A DNA stretch of 64,000 nucleotides, taken from NCBI GenBank assembly GCA_017631375.1, contig JAGBTK010000051.1, positions 17,169-81,168 on the forward strand, written 5' to 3'. Shown here piece after piece: positions 50,080-59,169 of the stretch (position 1 is its first letter; each line of letters starts with the position of its first letter). The notes beneath the pieces were generated by a model. That model was not told the origin of the DNA, searched no databases, and saw only the letters and a program-made list of their open reading frames with translations. The DNA comes from Tidjanibacter sp. (GTDB taxonomy: Bacteria; Bacteroidota; Bacteroidia; Bacteroidales; Rikenellaceae). The position numbers and the translations under genes are program-made.

Positions 50080-51096
50080 CTAACTGAACGATTTATGGTT
50101 ACGCACAATCACTACCACCACTACGGGGATACCTATAAGTGCTGTTACGGTATTTATCGGTAGGGTCATATCATTTGCGGGGAGTTGCGATGCTACATCG
50201 CAGAACAGCATAATGAGTGCGCCAAGCAACATTGAGGCGGGCATCATAACCCTATGGTCGGCCTCGCGGAAGGTCATACGGGCAATGTGTGGCACTGCCA
50301 GACCGATAAAGCCGATCGGCCCGCAGAATGCAGTTACGGTGCCTGCCAGCATAACGGTAATGGCTGATATGGTCAGTCGTGTGCGACGGATGTTGATACC
50401 CATCGTGCTGGCGTAGTTCTCGCCCAGCAGCATAGCGTTGAGGGGCTTAATGAGTGATACTGACAGCGCAAGGCCAAGTATCATAACAGGAGCCATAATG
50501 AGGAGCTGCTCACGCGAAACACTGCCAAGCGAGCCCATAGTCCACACCACGAATGATTTGAGCGCACCTTCGGGGCTGAGATACTGCAAGATCTCCACTA
50601 CAGCCGTAGCGGCACTGCCGAACATCATACCGAGAATCAGCACCACCATAATATCCTTTATTCGTGCCGTGACGGCCAGAACAACCGACATAATCAGTGC
50701 CGAGCCAATCCACGCAGCACCAACCACTCCGATACTCGACACTGCACTATTGGCAGAGATGCCGAATAGAGGCAAGCCGAGCAGGAACAGTGCTACGCCA
50801 AGACTTGCGCCCGAGCTGACACCCAACACATAGGGGCCTGCCATTGGGTTGCGGAAGAGGGTCTGCATCTGCAAACCCACAGCCGAGAGTGATGCGCCAA
50901 CAAGCAGGGCGGTGATTGCCTTTGGCAGTCGGAAGTTAAGCACGATATTGCGTGTCACCTCATCGCCACCACCAAACAGCGTGCCCACCACCTCGCCGAG
51001 GGGCAGAGCCACCGAGCCGATAAGGATATCGACCATAAACAGCACCACAACAAGCAGTGCTGAGCAGGTGAATAATATGGTGTTACGCCTCTTCAT
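50080..51096 (-). CDS. FecCD/BtuC-family ABC permease
   Basis: A 338-aa inner-membrane protein of about ten helices. Typical segments: RLPKAITALLVGASLSAVGLQMQ, MAGPYVLGVSSGASLGVALFL, AMLLGENYASTMGIN and CGPIGFIGLAVPHIARM (the coupling helix region contacting the ATPase). Works as a homodimer with the ATPase at 49302 and the binding protein at 51101. Confidence 0.93.
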   Translation of the reverse strand: MKRRNTILFTCSALLVVVLFMVDILIGSVALPLGEVVGTLFGGGDEVTRNIVLNFRLPKAITALLVGASLSAVGLQMQTLFRNPMAGPYVLGVSSGASLGVALFLLGLPLFGISANSAVSSIGVVGAAWIGSALIMSVVLAVTARIKDIMVVLILGMMFGSAATAVVEILQYLSPEGALKSFVVWTMGSLGSVSREQLLIMAPVMILGLALSVSLIKPLNAMLLGENYASTMGINIRRTRLTISAITVMLAGTVTAFCGPIGFIGLAVPHIARMTFREADHRVMMPASMLLGALIMLFCDVASQLPANDMTLPINTVTALIGIPVVVVVIVRNHKSFS

Positions 51097-51100
51097 TGGG

Positions 51101-52243
51101 TTATTTCAGTTGCAGGAAGTAGTAACCACCCTCGTCGGGGGCTACCTCGGGGTGAAAAATTGCTATCAGGTCTGCCAGTACTCTGTCGGCACGCAGTGAG
51201 CCACTCTCCCAGAAGTCGCTACCGCCCTCGGGGGTTGAGCGTGCTGTGCAGTTATATACATTGAGGTTGCGCACTGCGGGGATATCGCCGAATTTGGGAT
51301 TCTCGGCACGCAGTTGCGCGATGGTGTTCGCCTGGTTGGGGTTGAGCCAATAGTCGGCACGCGAGGCATATATATAAGCAGTCTCGGTGCTGATGGGGCG
51401 GCTGGCATCGCTGTCGTTGCCGGCGCAGACATATTCAGCACCCGCATCGTTGATCAGCGTCACCAGATAGCTCCTGTCGCCAGGCACAAACCAGGTGTCG
51501 CGATAGGGGGAGTTGAGCATTACCGAGGGTTTGTGCTCGCTATCGCTTGCGAGGGTGCTGAGCTGCTCATAACGGGAAGCTATCCCCTCGAATATCTCCT
51601 CGCCACGCTCACGACAGCCATAGATCTCTGCCATAGCCACCACCCATTCCGCTTTGCCCAGCGGATGATTCTCGACATAATCTCCTATGTAGAAGTGTGT
51701 TACCCCTAAATCATCAAGTCGTTTGGTTACTGCGCTGTTGTCGCCCGCCACGCCATAGATCATAACCAAGTCGGGCTGCATGGCCACAATCGTTTCGTAG
51801 CCGATATTTGCATCGTAGCCCACATCTGCCACACGACCCTCGGCGTGTGCTGTGCGTATTGCGGGGTTGCTCACATAGCCTGCGCCCGATACTCCGCGTA
51901 CGGTATTGATAAAGCCGAGTGTGTCAATCAGAGCGATGTAGGTGGAAGACATAGTTACCACGCAGTCCGGTCCGGCCTCCATTACCGATCCTACAAAGCC
52001 CTCGGGCGGTAGTTCGCCATTGTGACCTATGAAGAGGTCGATCTCGATACCCTCTGCCCCCTGCCACGGATTCTTGATGGTGAGTACTGAGGAGTGCTCG
52101 CCGATGGCGCGTATCTCAAAGCCTGTGGCATAGCGAGGAGAGTAGAGCAGGTCGCCCTTGTGGTTGCCACCACTTGTACCGCCACAACCCATCATCGCCA
52201 ATGCCGCAAAAGCGCAAAAGAGATATTGTGCAGATAATTTCAT
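51101..52243 (-). CDS. Periplasmic-binding lipoprotein of the ABC importer
   Basis: A 380-aa exported protein with lipobox LAMMGC (Cys20) and the helical-backbone (TroA/BtuF/FecB) fold: VGYDANIGYETIVAMQPDLVMIY, VTHFYIGDYVENHPLGKAEWVVAMAE, and DYWLNPNQANTIAQLRAENP. It captures cobalamin, heme or a siderophore for the permease. No TonB receptor is adjacent in the window. The -7 box lies 7 nt before the ATG; as the signal peptide requires this Met, a leaderless mRNA is likely. Confidence 0.88.
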   Translation of the reverse strand: MKLSAQYLFCAFAALAMMGCGGTSGGNHKGDLLYSPRYATGFEIRAIGEHSSVLTIKNPWQGAEGIEIDLFIGHNGELPPEGFVGSVMEAGPDCVVTMSSTYIALIDTLGFINTVRGVSGAGYVSNPAIRTAHAEGRVADVGYDANIGYETIVAMQPDLVMIYGVAGDNSAVTKRLDDLGVTHFYIGDYVENHPLGKAEWVVAMAEIYGCRERGEEIFEGIASRYEQLSTLASDSEHKPSVMLNSPYRDTWFVPGDRSYLVTLINDAGAEYVCAGNDSDASRPISTETAYIYASRADYWLNPNQANTIAQLRAENPKFGDIPAVRNLNVYNCTARSTPEGGSDFWESGSLRADRVLADLIAIFHPEVAPDEGGYYFLQLK

Positions 52244-52250
52244 AACCCCG

Positions 52251-52258
52251 CAAAGATA
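52251..52258 (-). promoter_or_regulatory. -7 box of the ABC importer operon, abutting the ATG
   Basis: Minus-strand TATCTTTG with 7 nt between its last G and the ATG at 52243. Confidence 0.65.
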
Positions 52259-52352
52259 ACTCTTTTTTGTATAAGGGTATTCAATATAGGTACAGAATTG
52301 TGGGGTAAGGAGAAAAAATGCATAAAAATTGGGCTACTATTATAAAATGTAG

Positions 52353-52360
52353 TATCTTCG
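52353..52360 (+). promoter_or_regulatory. Weak -7 box for the thioredoxin-fold gene
   Basis: TATCTTCG (one mismatch), with TTGG 20 nt upstream, 26 nt before the ATG at 52387. Confidence 0.4.
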
Positions 52361-52386
52361 TAGAAATTATAACCGCTCGTTTAATT

Positions 52387-52845
52387 ATGAAAAGGTTTTT
52401 TGTTCTCTTTGCGCTGATGATTGCTACAACCATTGTGGCTAGTGCGCAAAATATGTCGATAGGTACCAAGGTGCCTGCCCTCGCTCCTGCCGAGTGGTAT
52501 GGCGCACAACTCACCGTGCAGAACGAGCCGGTGCTGGTGGAGTTTTTCCATACCTCTAACCGCGATGCAAAGGCCAGAGTAGCAGAACTCGCACGCTTGG
52601 CCAAGAAATATGACGGTCGAATGAAGGTGGTGGTCGTGACCTCGCAACCTATTGAGATAGTGGAGGAGGTGATCGATACCGCTTCGGGCTATTTCGTGGC
52701 AATTGATACCGCCCGCAAGATACATAATGCCTATGGGGTTAAGTATGTTCCCTACTCGGTAGTTGTTGACAGCAAGGGACGACTCGCGTGGCTTGGCAAT
52801 TCCAAGTCGCTGACCGATAAACAGATAGAAGAAAGTATAGAGTAA
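52387..52845 (+). CDS. Exported thioredoxin-fold protein without CxxC
   Basis: A 152-aa protein with a signal peptide (MKRFFVLFALMIATTIVASAQ). The mature part fits a TlpA/thioredoxin-like fold: NMSIGTKVPAL, VLVEFFHTSNRDAKARV where the CxxC would be, KVVVVTSQPIEIVEEV and YGVKYVPYSVVVDSKG with the cis-Pro. Because both redox cysteines are missing (HTSNRD), it is probably not a disulfide oxidoreductase but a binding or scaffold version. It is 20 nt upstream of meaB and likely co-transcribed, an unexplained pairing. Confidence 0.7.
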   Translation: MKRFFVLFALMIATTIVASAQNMSIGTKVPALAPAEWYGAQLTVQNEPVLVEFFHTSNRDAKARVAELARLAKKYDGRMKVVVVTSQPIEIVEEVIDTASGYFVAIDTARKIHNAYGVKYVPYSVVVDSKGRLAWLGNSKSLTDKQIEESIE

Positions 52846-52865
52846 AAGTATAAATCGAACACAAT

Positions 52866-53996
52866 ATGGATGCTAAGATAGAACACTATGAGGACGAGTA
52901 CCTCAAAGAACACCACGACAGCGCACTCCACGTTACTGAGGGTGTGAGCGATCAACCTGTGGTAAGCCCATATTTCAAGCGTGTGCGTCGACGCCAGCTC
53001 ACCACAGATGAGTATGTGGAGGGTATTCTGGCGGGCAATATAACCATCCTCTCGCAGGCAATCACCCTTGTTGAGAGCAATCGCCCCGAGCACTATGCCC
53101 AGGCGCAGGAGATTATCGAGCGATGCCTGCCTCACGCAGGTCGCTCTATCCGTGTGGGCATTACGGGTGTGCCGGGTGCGGGTAAGTCGACCTTTATCGA
53201 GGCTGTGGGTGGCACGGTGACCTCGCTGGGCCATAAGCTTGCCGTGCTCGCTATCGACCCCTCATCGGAGCGTAGTGGCGGCTCGATTCTTGGTGACAAG
53301 ACCCGTATGGAGACCCTGACAACCAACCCCGATGTCTTTATCCGCCCCTCCCCCTCGGCAGGATCGCTGGGTGGTGTGGCGCGTAAGACACGCGAGTCGG
53401 TGGTGCTGGTCGAGGCTGCCGGTTTTGATGTGGTGTTTATCGAGACCGTGGGCGTTGGCCAGAGCGAGACGGTTGTTCACTCTATGGTCGATATCTTTAT
53501 GCTCTTGCAGATTGCAGGCGCGGGCGACGAGTTGCAGGGTATCAAGCGCGGTATTATGGAGATGGCCGATATGGTTGTGGTGACTAAGGCCGATGGCGAG
53601 AATGTGCATCGAGCAGAACTTGCCAAGGCTCAGATCACCAATGCACTCCGCCTCTTCCCCGAGCCTGAGTCGCGTTGGCGTCCCAAGGTGCTCACATGCT
53701 CGTCTAAGGATCGCATAGGTCTGGTTGAGGTGTGGAACACTGTGGCTGAGTATATCGACTTTGTGGAGCGCAACGGCTACTACACAGCTAACCGCAACCG
53801 ACAGAGCAAGTATTGGATGTATGAGAGTATCAACGAGGTGCTCAAATCCAACTTCTATACTCATCCCGAGGTGAAGAGTCGTTTGGCAGAGTACGAGGCG
53901 AGAGTTCTTGGTGCGAAAGTTAGTTCGTTTGTGGCAGCGAAGGAGTTGTTGGACTTCTATTTTGATTCCTTTGGGAATACAAGCGAAGTTTTATAA
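52866..53996 (+). CDS. meaB: Methylmalonyl-CoA mutase-associated GTPase MeaB
   Basis: A 376-aa G3E/SIMIBI GTPase (also called ArgK) that guards adenosylcobalamin loading and protects methylmalonyl-CoA mutase. The P-loop is IGITGVPGAGKSTFIEAV-like (VGITGVPGAGKSTFIE, residues ~96-111), followed by LAIDPSSERSGGSILGDKTRM, DVVFIETVGVGQSE (Walker B/switch) and VVTKADGEN (base recognition). The N-terminal ~60 residues are a longer extension than usual. The mutase genes themselves are not in the window. Confidence 0.93.
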   Translation: MDAKIEHYEDEYLKEHHDSALHVTEGVSDQPVVSPYFKRVRRRQLTTDEYVEGILAGNITILSQAITLVESNRPEHYAQAQEIIERCLPHAGRSIRVGITGVPGAGKSTFIEAVGGTVTSLGHKLAVLAIDPSSERSGGSILGDKTRMETLTTNPDVFIRPSPSAGSLGGVARKTRESVVLVEAAGFDVVFIETVGVGQSETVVHSMVDIFMLLQIAGAGDELQGIKRGIMEMADMVVVTKADGENVHRAELAKAQITNALRLFPEPESRWRPKVLTCSSKDRIGLVEVWNTVAEYIDFVERNGYYTANRNRQSKYWMYESINEVLKSNFYTHPEVKSRLAEYEARVLGAKVSSFVAAKELLDFYFDSFGNTSEVL

Positions 53997-54020
53997 TCGA
54001 GGCAATTAAGAGTTGTATGC

Positions 54021-54060
54021 AAATGAGAGTAGTGTTGAACTACTCTCGTTTGTTGTTTTA
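54021..54060 (+). terminator. Terminator after meaB
   Basis: AAATGAGAGTAG pairs with CTACTCTCGTTT, 7-nt loop, followed by GTTGTTTTA. Confidence 0.82.
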
Positions 54061-54149
54061 GGGCGTTTAAAGAATTTAGAGAGAGTAGCGAACTCCTATT
54101 GCTCCTATTTGCCTTAATCTTCTTAATCTCCCTCATTACTACCAAAAAA

Positions 54150-54210
54150 CCCGACGAACATTTCTGTTCGTCGGGCCCCCAATATGAAGCCGATTGTTAG
54201 AATCGACTTC
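54150..54210. repeat. Two adjacent hairpins in the meaB-mnmA gap
   Basis: CCCGACGAACA/TGTTCGTCGGG (54150-54175, 4-nt loop) and GAAGCCGATT/AATCGACTTC (54186-54210, 5-nt loop, one mismatch). The remainder of the 53997-54377 gap is AT-rich with no convincing gene. Confidence 0.6.
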
Positions 54211-54343
54211 CCCCTAAAAACTTATGAAAAACTTCAAGGATTTCTCCCTGCTTTTGCTTTCACTATACAAACGCCCAACTATATGTTTTATTGCACACCA
54301 TTTTCAAGTTTTACTCTTTCCGTCTATTTTTCTAACCTTTCAA

Positions 54344-54377
54344 ACAAAAAGTGGTTGCAATAACCATTGCAACCACT
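54344..54377 (-). terminator. Terminator of the trkA-mnmA operon
   Basis: Perfect 11-bp stem AGTGGTTGCAA/TTGCAACCACT; on the minus strand followed by TTTTTG, immediately after the mnmA stop. Confidence 0.88.
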
Positions 54378-55604
54378 CTAACCATCTATTGTTCCCGAGC
54401 CAATCAACTCTTCCTCGGAGTACCAAGCGGCAAACTGTCCTGCTGTAACGCCTCGTTGTTGTTCGTCGAAGTATATATACCCCGCCTCCTCGGTGCGGTA
54501 TAATGTCGCCTCCTGGAGCGGTTGGCGGTAGCGGATGCGCACAGAGTATCGCTCGCTCTCTCCGCTCTCCACTGCCAGGTCGGGGCGTATCCAATGTATC
54601 TCCTCACCCGCCATACTTAACGCCCTGCGGTAAAGTCCAGGATGATTCTTGCCCTGGCCGACATAGACGATATTGCGCACAACATCCGTACCTATTATAA
54701 ATAAGGGTTCGGGAGTGCCGCCTACAGCCAATCCTTTGCGCTGGCCAATGGTGTAAAAATGCGCGCCGCCGTGCTCACCTACCTTCTTGCCGTCGGCAGG
54801 GGTGTAGGCGAATGGGGTGGCGAGTGCTGAGAGCTGCTCCACGCTCGGCGTCTTGCCCTCGGCAATGTTTCGGCTTACCTCATTGTCTAATTCGTTATAT
54901 TGCGCATAGCCCTCCCACGAGGCGGGAATCTCAATAATCCTACCCTTCTTGGCCTTCAGCTTCTGTTGCAGAAATACCGGCAAATCAACCTTTCCTACAA
55001 AGCAGATGCCCTGCGAATCCTTGCGGGTGGCGGTTGCAAGGTGTAGTTTGGTGGCAATATCTCTCACTTCGGGCTTGAGCAGGTTGCCAATCGGGAAGAG
55101 TGCCATCGATAGTTGCTCTTGCGAGAGTTGGCAGAGGAAGTAACTCTGGTCTTTATTCGGGTCACTACCCGCAAGCAGACGGTGGCGAACTATGCCCTGC
55201 TCATCGGTAAAACTCTCCTTGCGGCAGTAGTGTCCTGTGGCGACATACTCAGCCCCCAGACGCTTTGCCTCCTCGACAAACACATCGAACTTTATCTCTC
55301 TGTTACACAGCACATCAGGATTGGGGGTGCGTCCCTTCTCGTACTCCGAGAACATATAATCGACCACCCTCTGGCGATACTGCTCGCTGAGGTCAACCAC
55401 ATAGAAACCGATATCGAGCTTGCGTGCCACCATCTCGGCAATCAGCCTATCCTCCTCCCACGGGCAAGCACCGCTGAGTGTGCCCTCCGTGTCGTGCCAA
55501 TTTATCATAAAGAGCCCCACGACATCGTGTCCCTGCTCTTTGAGCAGGTATGCCGCAACCGAGGAGTCAACGCCTCCCGAAAGTCCGATAACTATTCTTG
55601 CCAT
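54378..55604 (-). CDS. mnmA: tRNA-specific 2-thiouridylase MnmA
   Basis: A 408-aa enzyme that thiolates U34 of tRNA Lys/Glu/Gln. The PP-loop is [19 protein letters not shown] (residues 8-26), the tRNA and catalytic Cys segments are [14 protein letters not shown] and SQGICFVG, and GHYCR lies between. C-terminal beta-barrel ends [21 protein letters not shown]. Its ATG overlaps the upstream methyltransferase gene by 13 nt. Last gene of the trkA operon. Confidence 0.95.
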   Translation of the reverse strand: MARIVIGLSGGVDSSVAAYLLKEQGHDVVGLFMINWHDTEGTLSGACPWEEDRLIAEMVARKLDIGFYVVDLSEQYRQRVVDYMFSEYEKGRTPNPDVLCNREIKFDVFVEEAKRLGAEYVATGHYCRKESFTDEQGIVRHRLLAGSDPNKDQSYFLCQLSQEQLSMALFPIGNLLKPEVRDIATKLHLATATRKDSQGICFVGKVDLPVFLQQKLKAKKGRIIEIPASWEGYAQYNELDNEVSRNIAEGKTPSVEQLSALATPFAYTPADGKKVGEHGGAHFYTIGQRKGLAVGGTPEPLFIIGTDVVRNIVYVGQGKNHPGLYRRALSMAGEEIHWIRPDLAVESGESERYSVRIRYRQPLQEATLYRTEEAGYIYFDEQQRGVTAGQFAAWYSEEELIGSGTIDG

Positions 55605-56986
55605 ATCTCCTCTTCGCTCTCCTTGGTGAGTACCCTCAGCTCTGAGGGTAGCATATTGTTAATTCTTGCTCCAATCCTCTTTGCCCAACCAATGGCGCAC
55701 CCCTCATAACAGAGCGCACCGATGCCCTCCTGCATCTTTGTGGCTATCTCGGCAGGGCTTTCTCTGCGCAGGTAGGCCATAGCCTCCGCACGCGACAGCT
55801 CGGTGCGAGCTACTTTTTCATTGAGGTCGTGGAATAGTGCCAGCGCGTGGTCGGGGCGTAACTTACCACCAAACATCTGCCCCATACATACGCCCGAATA
55901 GATTACATTGAGCCTGTCGCTCACATAACTCATCGCCTCGCTATGCCACTCGTAATATCCAAAATAGCGGTCGCCTGCCGTTGCAAAGCGCATCGCCTCG
56001 GGGCTTGCCACCCAACGACCCAATTCACCATACTCCTTCTTGGGTGCAGGAACCAGCGCGGTGCGACGGGGGCGGGTGGGGCGTTGTTTGCTCCTTGCCT
56101 CGCCCTTGCGCAATACCACTGCAAAGAGTCCCTCGCCACGCGAGCGATGGGGGTAGAAGTGGTAGCAATCGTGGCCTGCTGCCTCGGTGACGGTTATTCC
56201 CCACGAAGGGTCTATCTCTATATCAATCTTCTCGGTGTCAAACTCTTCCGCCAACCACTCAACCTGCTCCTCATCCTCGGCGCGGTTGAAGGTGCAGGTG
56301 CTGTATATCAATACACCTCCGGGGCGCAGAGCTCTCCATGCCTCGCTGAGTATGGTGCGCTGACGCTGCGCGCACATCCTTACGGCTTCGGGTGTCCACT
56401 CTTCTCGTGCGCGGTCGTCCTTGCGGAACATACCCTCACCGGAGCAAGGCGCATCGACAGCCACCACATCGAACCATTCGGGTAGAGTTTCGGCAATTGC
56501 CTGCGGGTCGTTCATCGTTACTGCCACATTGCCGAGTCCCCATTTGCGCACATTCTCTGCCAATACCTTGGCTCTATTCCTGACCGGCTCGTTGGCAACT
56601 ACCAGTCCCTCTAATCCCACCTGTGCGGAGTAGAGTGTGGTCTTGCCACCAGGGGCAGCACACAGATCGAGCAGTCGCACTCCCTCCTCCTCGTCGATAG
56701 CACCTGCCAGCAGGTGGCCGACAAACATTGAGGCTGCCTCCTGCACATAGTAGTTGCCTGCGTGGAAGAGCGGATCAAAGGTGAAGACGGGGCGGGAACT
56801 GAGGTAGTAGCCATAGCGATTCCAAGGCACACTCTCGCCCTCGGGGCGTGCCTGTACCTTGAAGGGGTTGTAACGGATGCTCACCTGCGGCTCGGTGTCG
56901 AGTGCTGCGAGCAGATCGGTACTCTCGGCTCCGAGAATACCCTCCATCATCATCTTGAACTCCTCTTTAATGGCTACTCTTCCCAT
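55592..56986 (-). CDS. RsmF-like rRNA cytosine-C5 methyltransferase
   Basis: A 464-aa NOL1/NOP2/Sun-type SAM methyltransferase. Motif I is [18 protein letters not shown], the catalytic [15 protein letters not shown] and [19 protein letters not shown] (two Cys of the C5 mechanism) follow. The C-terminal ~150 residues resemble the RsmF/YebU PUA-like domains ([23 protein letters not shown]). Start set at the ATG at 56986, 20 nt after the kinase stop. The rRNA position is inferred by family only. Confidence 0.9.
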   Translation of the reverse strand: MGRVAIKEEFKMMMEGILGAESTDLLAALDTEPQVSIRYNPFKVQARPEGESVPWNRYGYYLSSRPVFTFDPLFHAGNYYVQEAASMFVGHLLAGAIDEEEGVRLLDLCAAPGGKTTLYSAQVGLEGLVVANEPVRNRAKVLAENVRKWGLGNVAVTMNDPQAIAETLPEWFDVVAVDAPCSGEGMFRKDDRAREEWTPEAVRMCAQRQRTILSEAWRALRPGGVLIYSTCTFNRAEDEEQVEWLAEEFDTEKIDIEIDPSWGITVTEAAGHDCYHFYPHRSRGEGLFAVVLRKGEARSKQRPTRPRRTALVPAPKKEYGELGRWVASPEAMRFATAGDRYFGYYEWHSEAMSYVSDRLNVIYSGVCMGQMFGGKLRPDHALALFHDLNEKVARTELSRAEAMAYLRRESPAEIATKMQEGIGALCYEGCAIGWAKRIGARINNMLPSELRVLTKESEEEIWQE

Positions 56987-57006
56987 CTGATTGTTGGTTG
57001 TCTGTG

Positions 57007-57615
57007 CTATTCTTCGGCACACATCTCTCTGACCTTCTTCTCAATCTCGTCAATCAGCGAAGGGTTGAGAATAAAGTCGTTGTTATCAACATCGATTGTG
57101 AGAATTTTGCCCTTGTAGCTATTCTCAATCCAATCGTTGTATCGCTTGTTAAGTCTTTCGAGGTAGTCGATATCGATACCCATCTCATAGTTGCGACCGC
57201 GTTTGAGAATTTGGCTTACCAGAGTGGGAACACTCGCTTTGAGGTAGATCAGCAGGTCGGGCTGGGGTACAAGTCCGTTTGTGAGATCGAAAATCCTCAT
57301 ATAGGTACCGAAGTCGCGCGACGACATCAGTCCCATTTGGTGGAGGTTGCCCGCAAAGATGTGCGCATCCTCATAGATGGTGCGATCCTGAATTACATTT
57401 CCCTCTCCGGCCAGCATATCCTTGGTCTGCTTGATGCGACTTGCGAGGAAGTAGATCTGGAAATTGAACGACCAACGATTCATATCGTCGTAGAAGTCGC
57501 CAATGTAGGGGTTGTCGATGTCCTCGTAATAGGCACGAGCATTGAATCGCTGTGCGAGAAGTTGGGTTAGCGATGTCTTGCCGCTACCGATATTACCTGC
57601 AATTGCAATATACAT
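57007..57615 (-). CDS. Deoxynucleoside kinase
   Basis: A 202-aa P-loop kinase: MYIAIAGNIGSGKTSLTQLL (Walker A), YYEDIDNPYIGDFYDD, VIQDRTIYEDAHIFAGNLH (DRS-like motif), and LIYLKASVPTLVSQILKRGR with the lid arginines. It phosphorylates deoxynucleosides for dNTP salvage, substrate range unknown. Sits between the GH3 and RsmF-like genes. Confidence 0.9.
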   Translation of the reverse strand: MYIAIAGNIGSGKTSLTQLLAQRFNARAYYEDIDNPYIGDFYDDMNRWSFNFQIYFLASRIKQTKDMLAGEGNVIQDRTIYEDAHIFAGNLHQMGLMSSRDFGTYMRIFDLTNGLVPQPDLLIYLKASVPTLVSQILKRGRNYEMGIDIDYLERLNKRYNDWIENSYKGKILTIDVDNNDFILNPSLIDEIEKKVREMCAEE

Positions 57616-57645
57616 AGTAGATTGATTTTATGGTGGTTAGTAGTT

Positions 57646-59163
57646 TTACTTGTCTATGTGCAGAAAGGCTCTTATGCTATCTACGTGTCCTCTGTCATTG
57701 CTCAATCTGGGTACTTTACATTGACCGCCAAAGCGTCCTTCGCTGCGTAGCCACTCCATAAATGTTCCCTTGGGGATTACGGTAATGATAGGTGCCTGGA
57801 GGGTTGTGTTGCCCTTGCGCTTGGCCTCATAGTCGGAGTTCTCCTGTTGCAATGCGGCATCGAGCGCATCTCTGAAAATATCAATATCCTTAGGCTCGCG
57901 ATGGAACTCAATTATCCACTCGTGCGCTCCCTTCTCCTTGCCGCTCATATAGACGGGTGCCATAGTATATTCGGCCACATCTGCATCGGTCGCCTTGCAG
58001 GCAGCGGTTATGGCGCGTGCTGCATTGTCGATAATGATCTCCTCGCCAAAGGCGTTGACAAAGAGTTTGGTGCGACCCGTTATGCGAATTTTGTAAGGCG
58101 AGGTGGAGGTGAACTCTACCGTGTCGCCAATCATATAACGCCACAAACCATTCGAGGTTGTGATAATCATCGCATAGTTTACACCTGTGCGTACGCCCTC
58201 CAATGGAACGGCACGCGAGGGATTATTTAGCGAGTCGGTGGGCAGGAATTCGTAGAAGGTGTCGTGGTCGAGCATAAGGAGCATCTCGTTGGTGTATGGT
58301 TCTTCGGCAATAGCGAAAAATCCCTCGGAAGCGTTGTAGGTCTCCATATACTTCATGTCGAGCGAGGGGATGATTTTGGCATACTGCTCCTTGTAGGGGC
58401 CGAAGTTCATACCTCCGTGGATGAACAACTCCATATTTGGCCACACCTCGAGGATGTTATCTTTACCCGTGTATTCGAGTACCTTGTTGAGCATTACCAG
58501 GTTCCACGACGGTACTCCGCAGAACGAGCGAATGTCCTGGTGGATAGACTCCTCGCAAATTTTGCGTACCTTCTCGTCAAAGTCGGCAAGCAGTGCGGTG
58601 CGCTTGCTCGGCATACGCATCCACGAAGCCCAGCGAGGGGTGTTGTCGATGAGGATGGACGACAGGTCGCCTGCTAGAATTTTGTCTGAGTCGTTCTCCA
58701 ACTTCTTCGACCCGCCCAGTGTCAACATCTTGCCGTCGAGTATCTTGCTGTTGGGGAATGTGTGGCAGAAGATAGCCATCGTATCCTTAGGACCTCTGAG
58801 GTGGCTGGCGCGCAGACCTGCAGTGGTGACAGGGATATATTTACTCTTTGAATTGGTCGTTCCGCTACTCTTTGCAAACCATTTGACGGGCGAAGTGTGG
58901 AGTACATTCGCCTCGCCACCTCGGATACGCTCAATATACGACTCCATATCGGTATAGTCGACGATGGGCATTTTGCGTGTAAACTGGGTGTAGGAACTAC
59001 CGCGCAGCAAGTTGTGGTCGGCACCAATCTTGGTGCGACTACCCTCGTTGATGAGGCGTGCAAATTGCTCGGCCTGAACCTCGATAGGGTGCTCTTTGAA
59101 GTACTCTATCTCCTTGCGGCGAGGGGCGAAGAAAATGTTAATTGCTTTGTTGATCAGTGTCAT
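57646..59163 (-). CDS. GH3-family acyl-adenylate/amide synthetase-like protein
   Basis: A 505-aa protein of the GH3 superfamily, best known from plant enzymes that join amino acids to jasmonate or auxin via an adenylate. The ATP-binding features are visible: WFAKSSGTTNSKSKYIPVT (P-loop-like Ser/Thr-rich motif), YMETYNASEGFFAIAEEP and WRYMIGDTVEFTSTSPYKIRITGRTKLFVNAFGEE. The bacterial substrates are unknown. It starts 6 nt after trkA. Plant-hormone function should not be assumed. Confidence 0.88.
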   Translation of the reverse strand: MTLINKAINIFFAPRRKEIEYFKEHPIEVQAEQFARLINEGSRTKIGADHNLLRGSSYTQFTRKMPIVDYTDMESYIERIRGGEANVLHTSPVKWFAKSSGTTNSKSKYIPVTTAGLRASHLRGPKDTMAIFCHTFPNSKILDGKMLTLGGSKKLENDSDKILAGDLSSILIDNTPRWASWMRMPSKRTALLADFDEKVRKICEESIHQDIRSFCGVPSWNLVMLNKVLEYTGKDNILEVWPNMELFIHGGMNFGPYKEQYAKIIPSLDMKYMETYNASEGFFAIAEEPYTNEMLLMLDHDTFYEFLPTDSLNNPSRAVPLEGVRTGVNYAMIITTSNGLWRYMIGDTVEFTSTSPYKIRITGRTKLFVNAFGEEIIIDNAARAITAACKATDADVAEYTMAPVYMSGKEKGAHEWIIEFHREPKDIDIFRDALDAALQQENSDYEAKRKGNTTLQAPIITVIPKGTFMEWLRSEGRFGGQCKVPRLSNDRGHVDSIRAFLHIDK

Positions 59164-59169
59164 CTGTCA

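Noticed and set aside
54224-54448. Small open frame starting MKNFKDFSLLLLSLYKRP
   Set aside because: It runs through the mnmA terminator and into the mnmA 3' end on the other strand; no start signal or domain.
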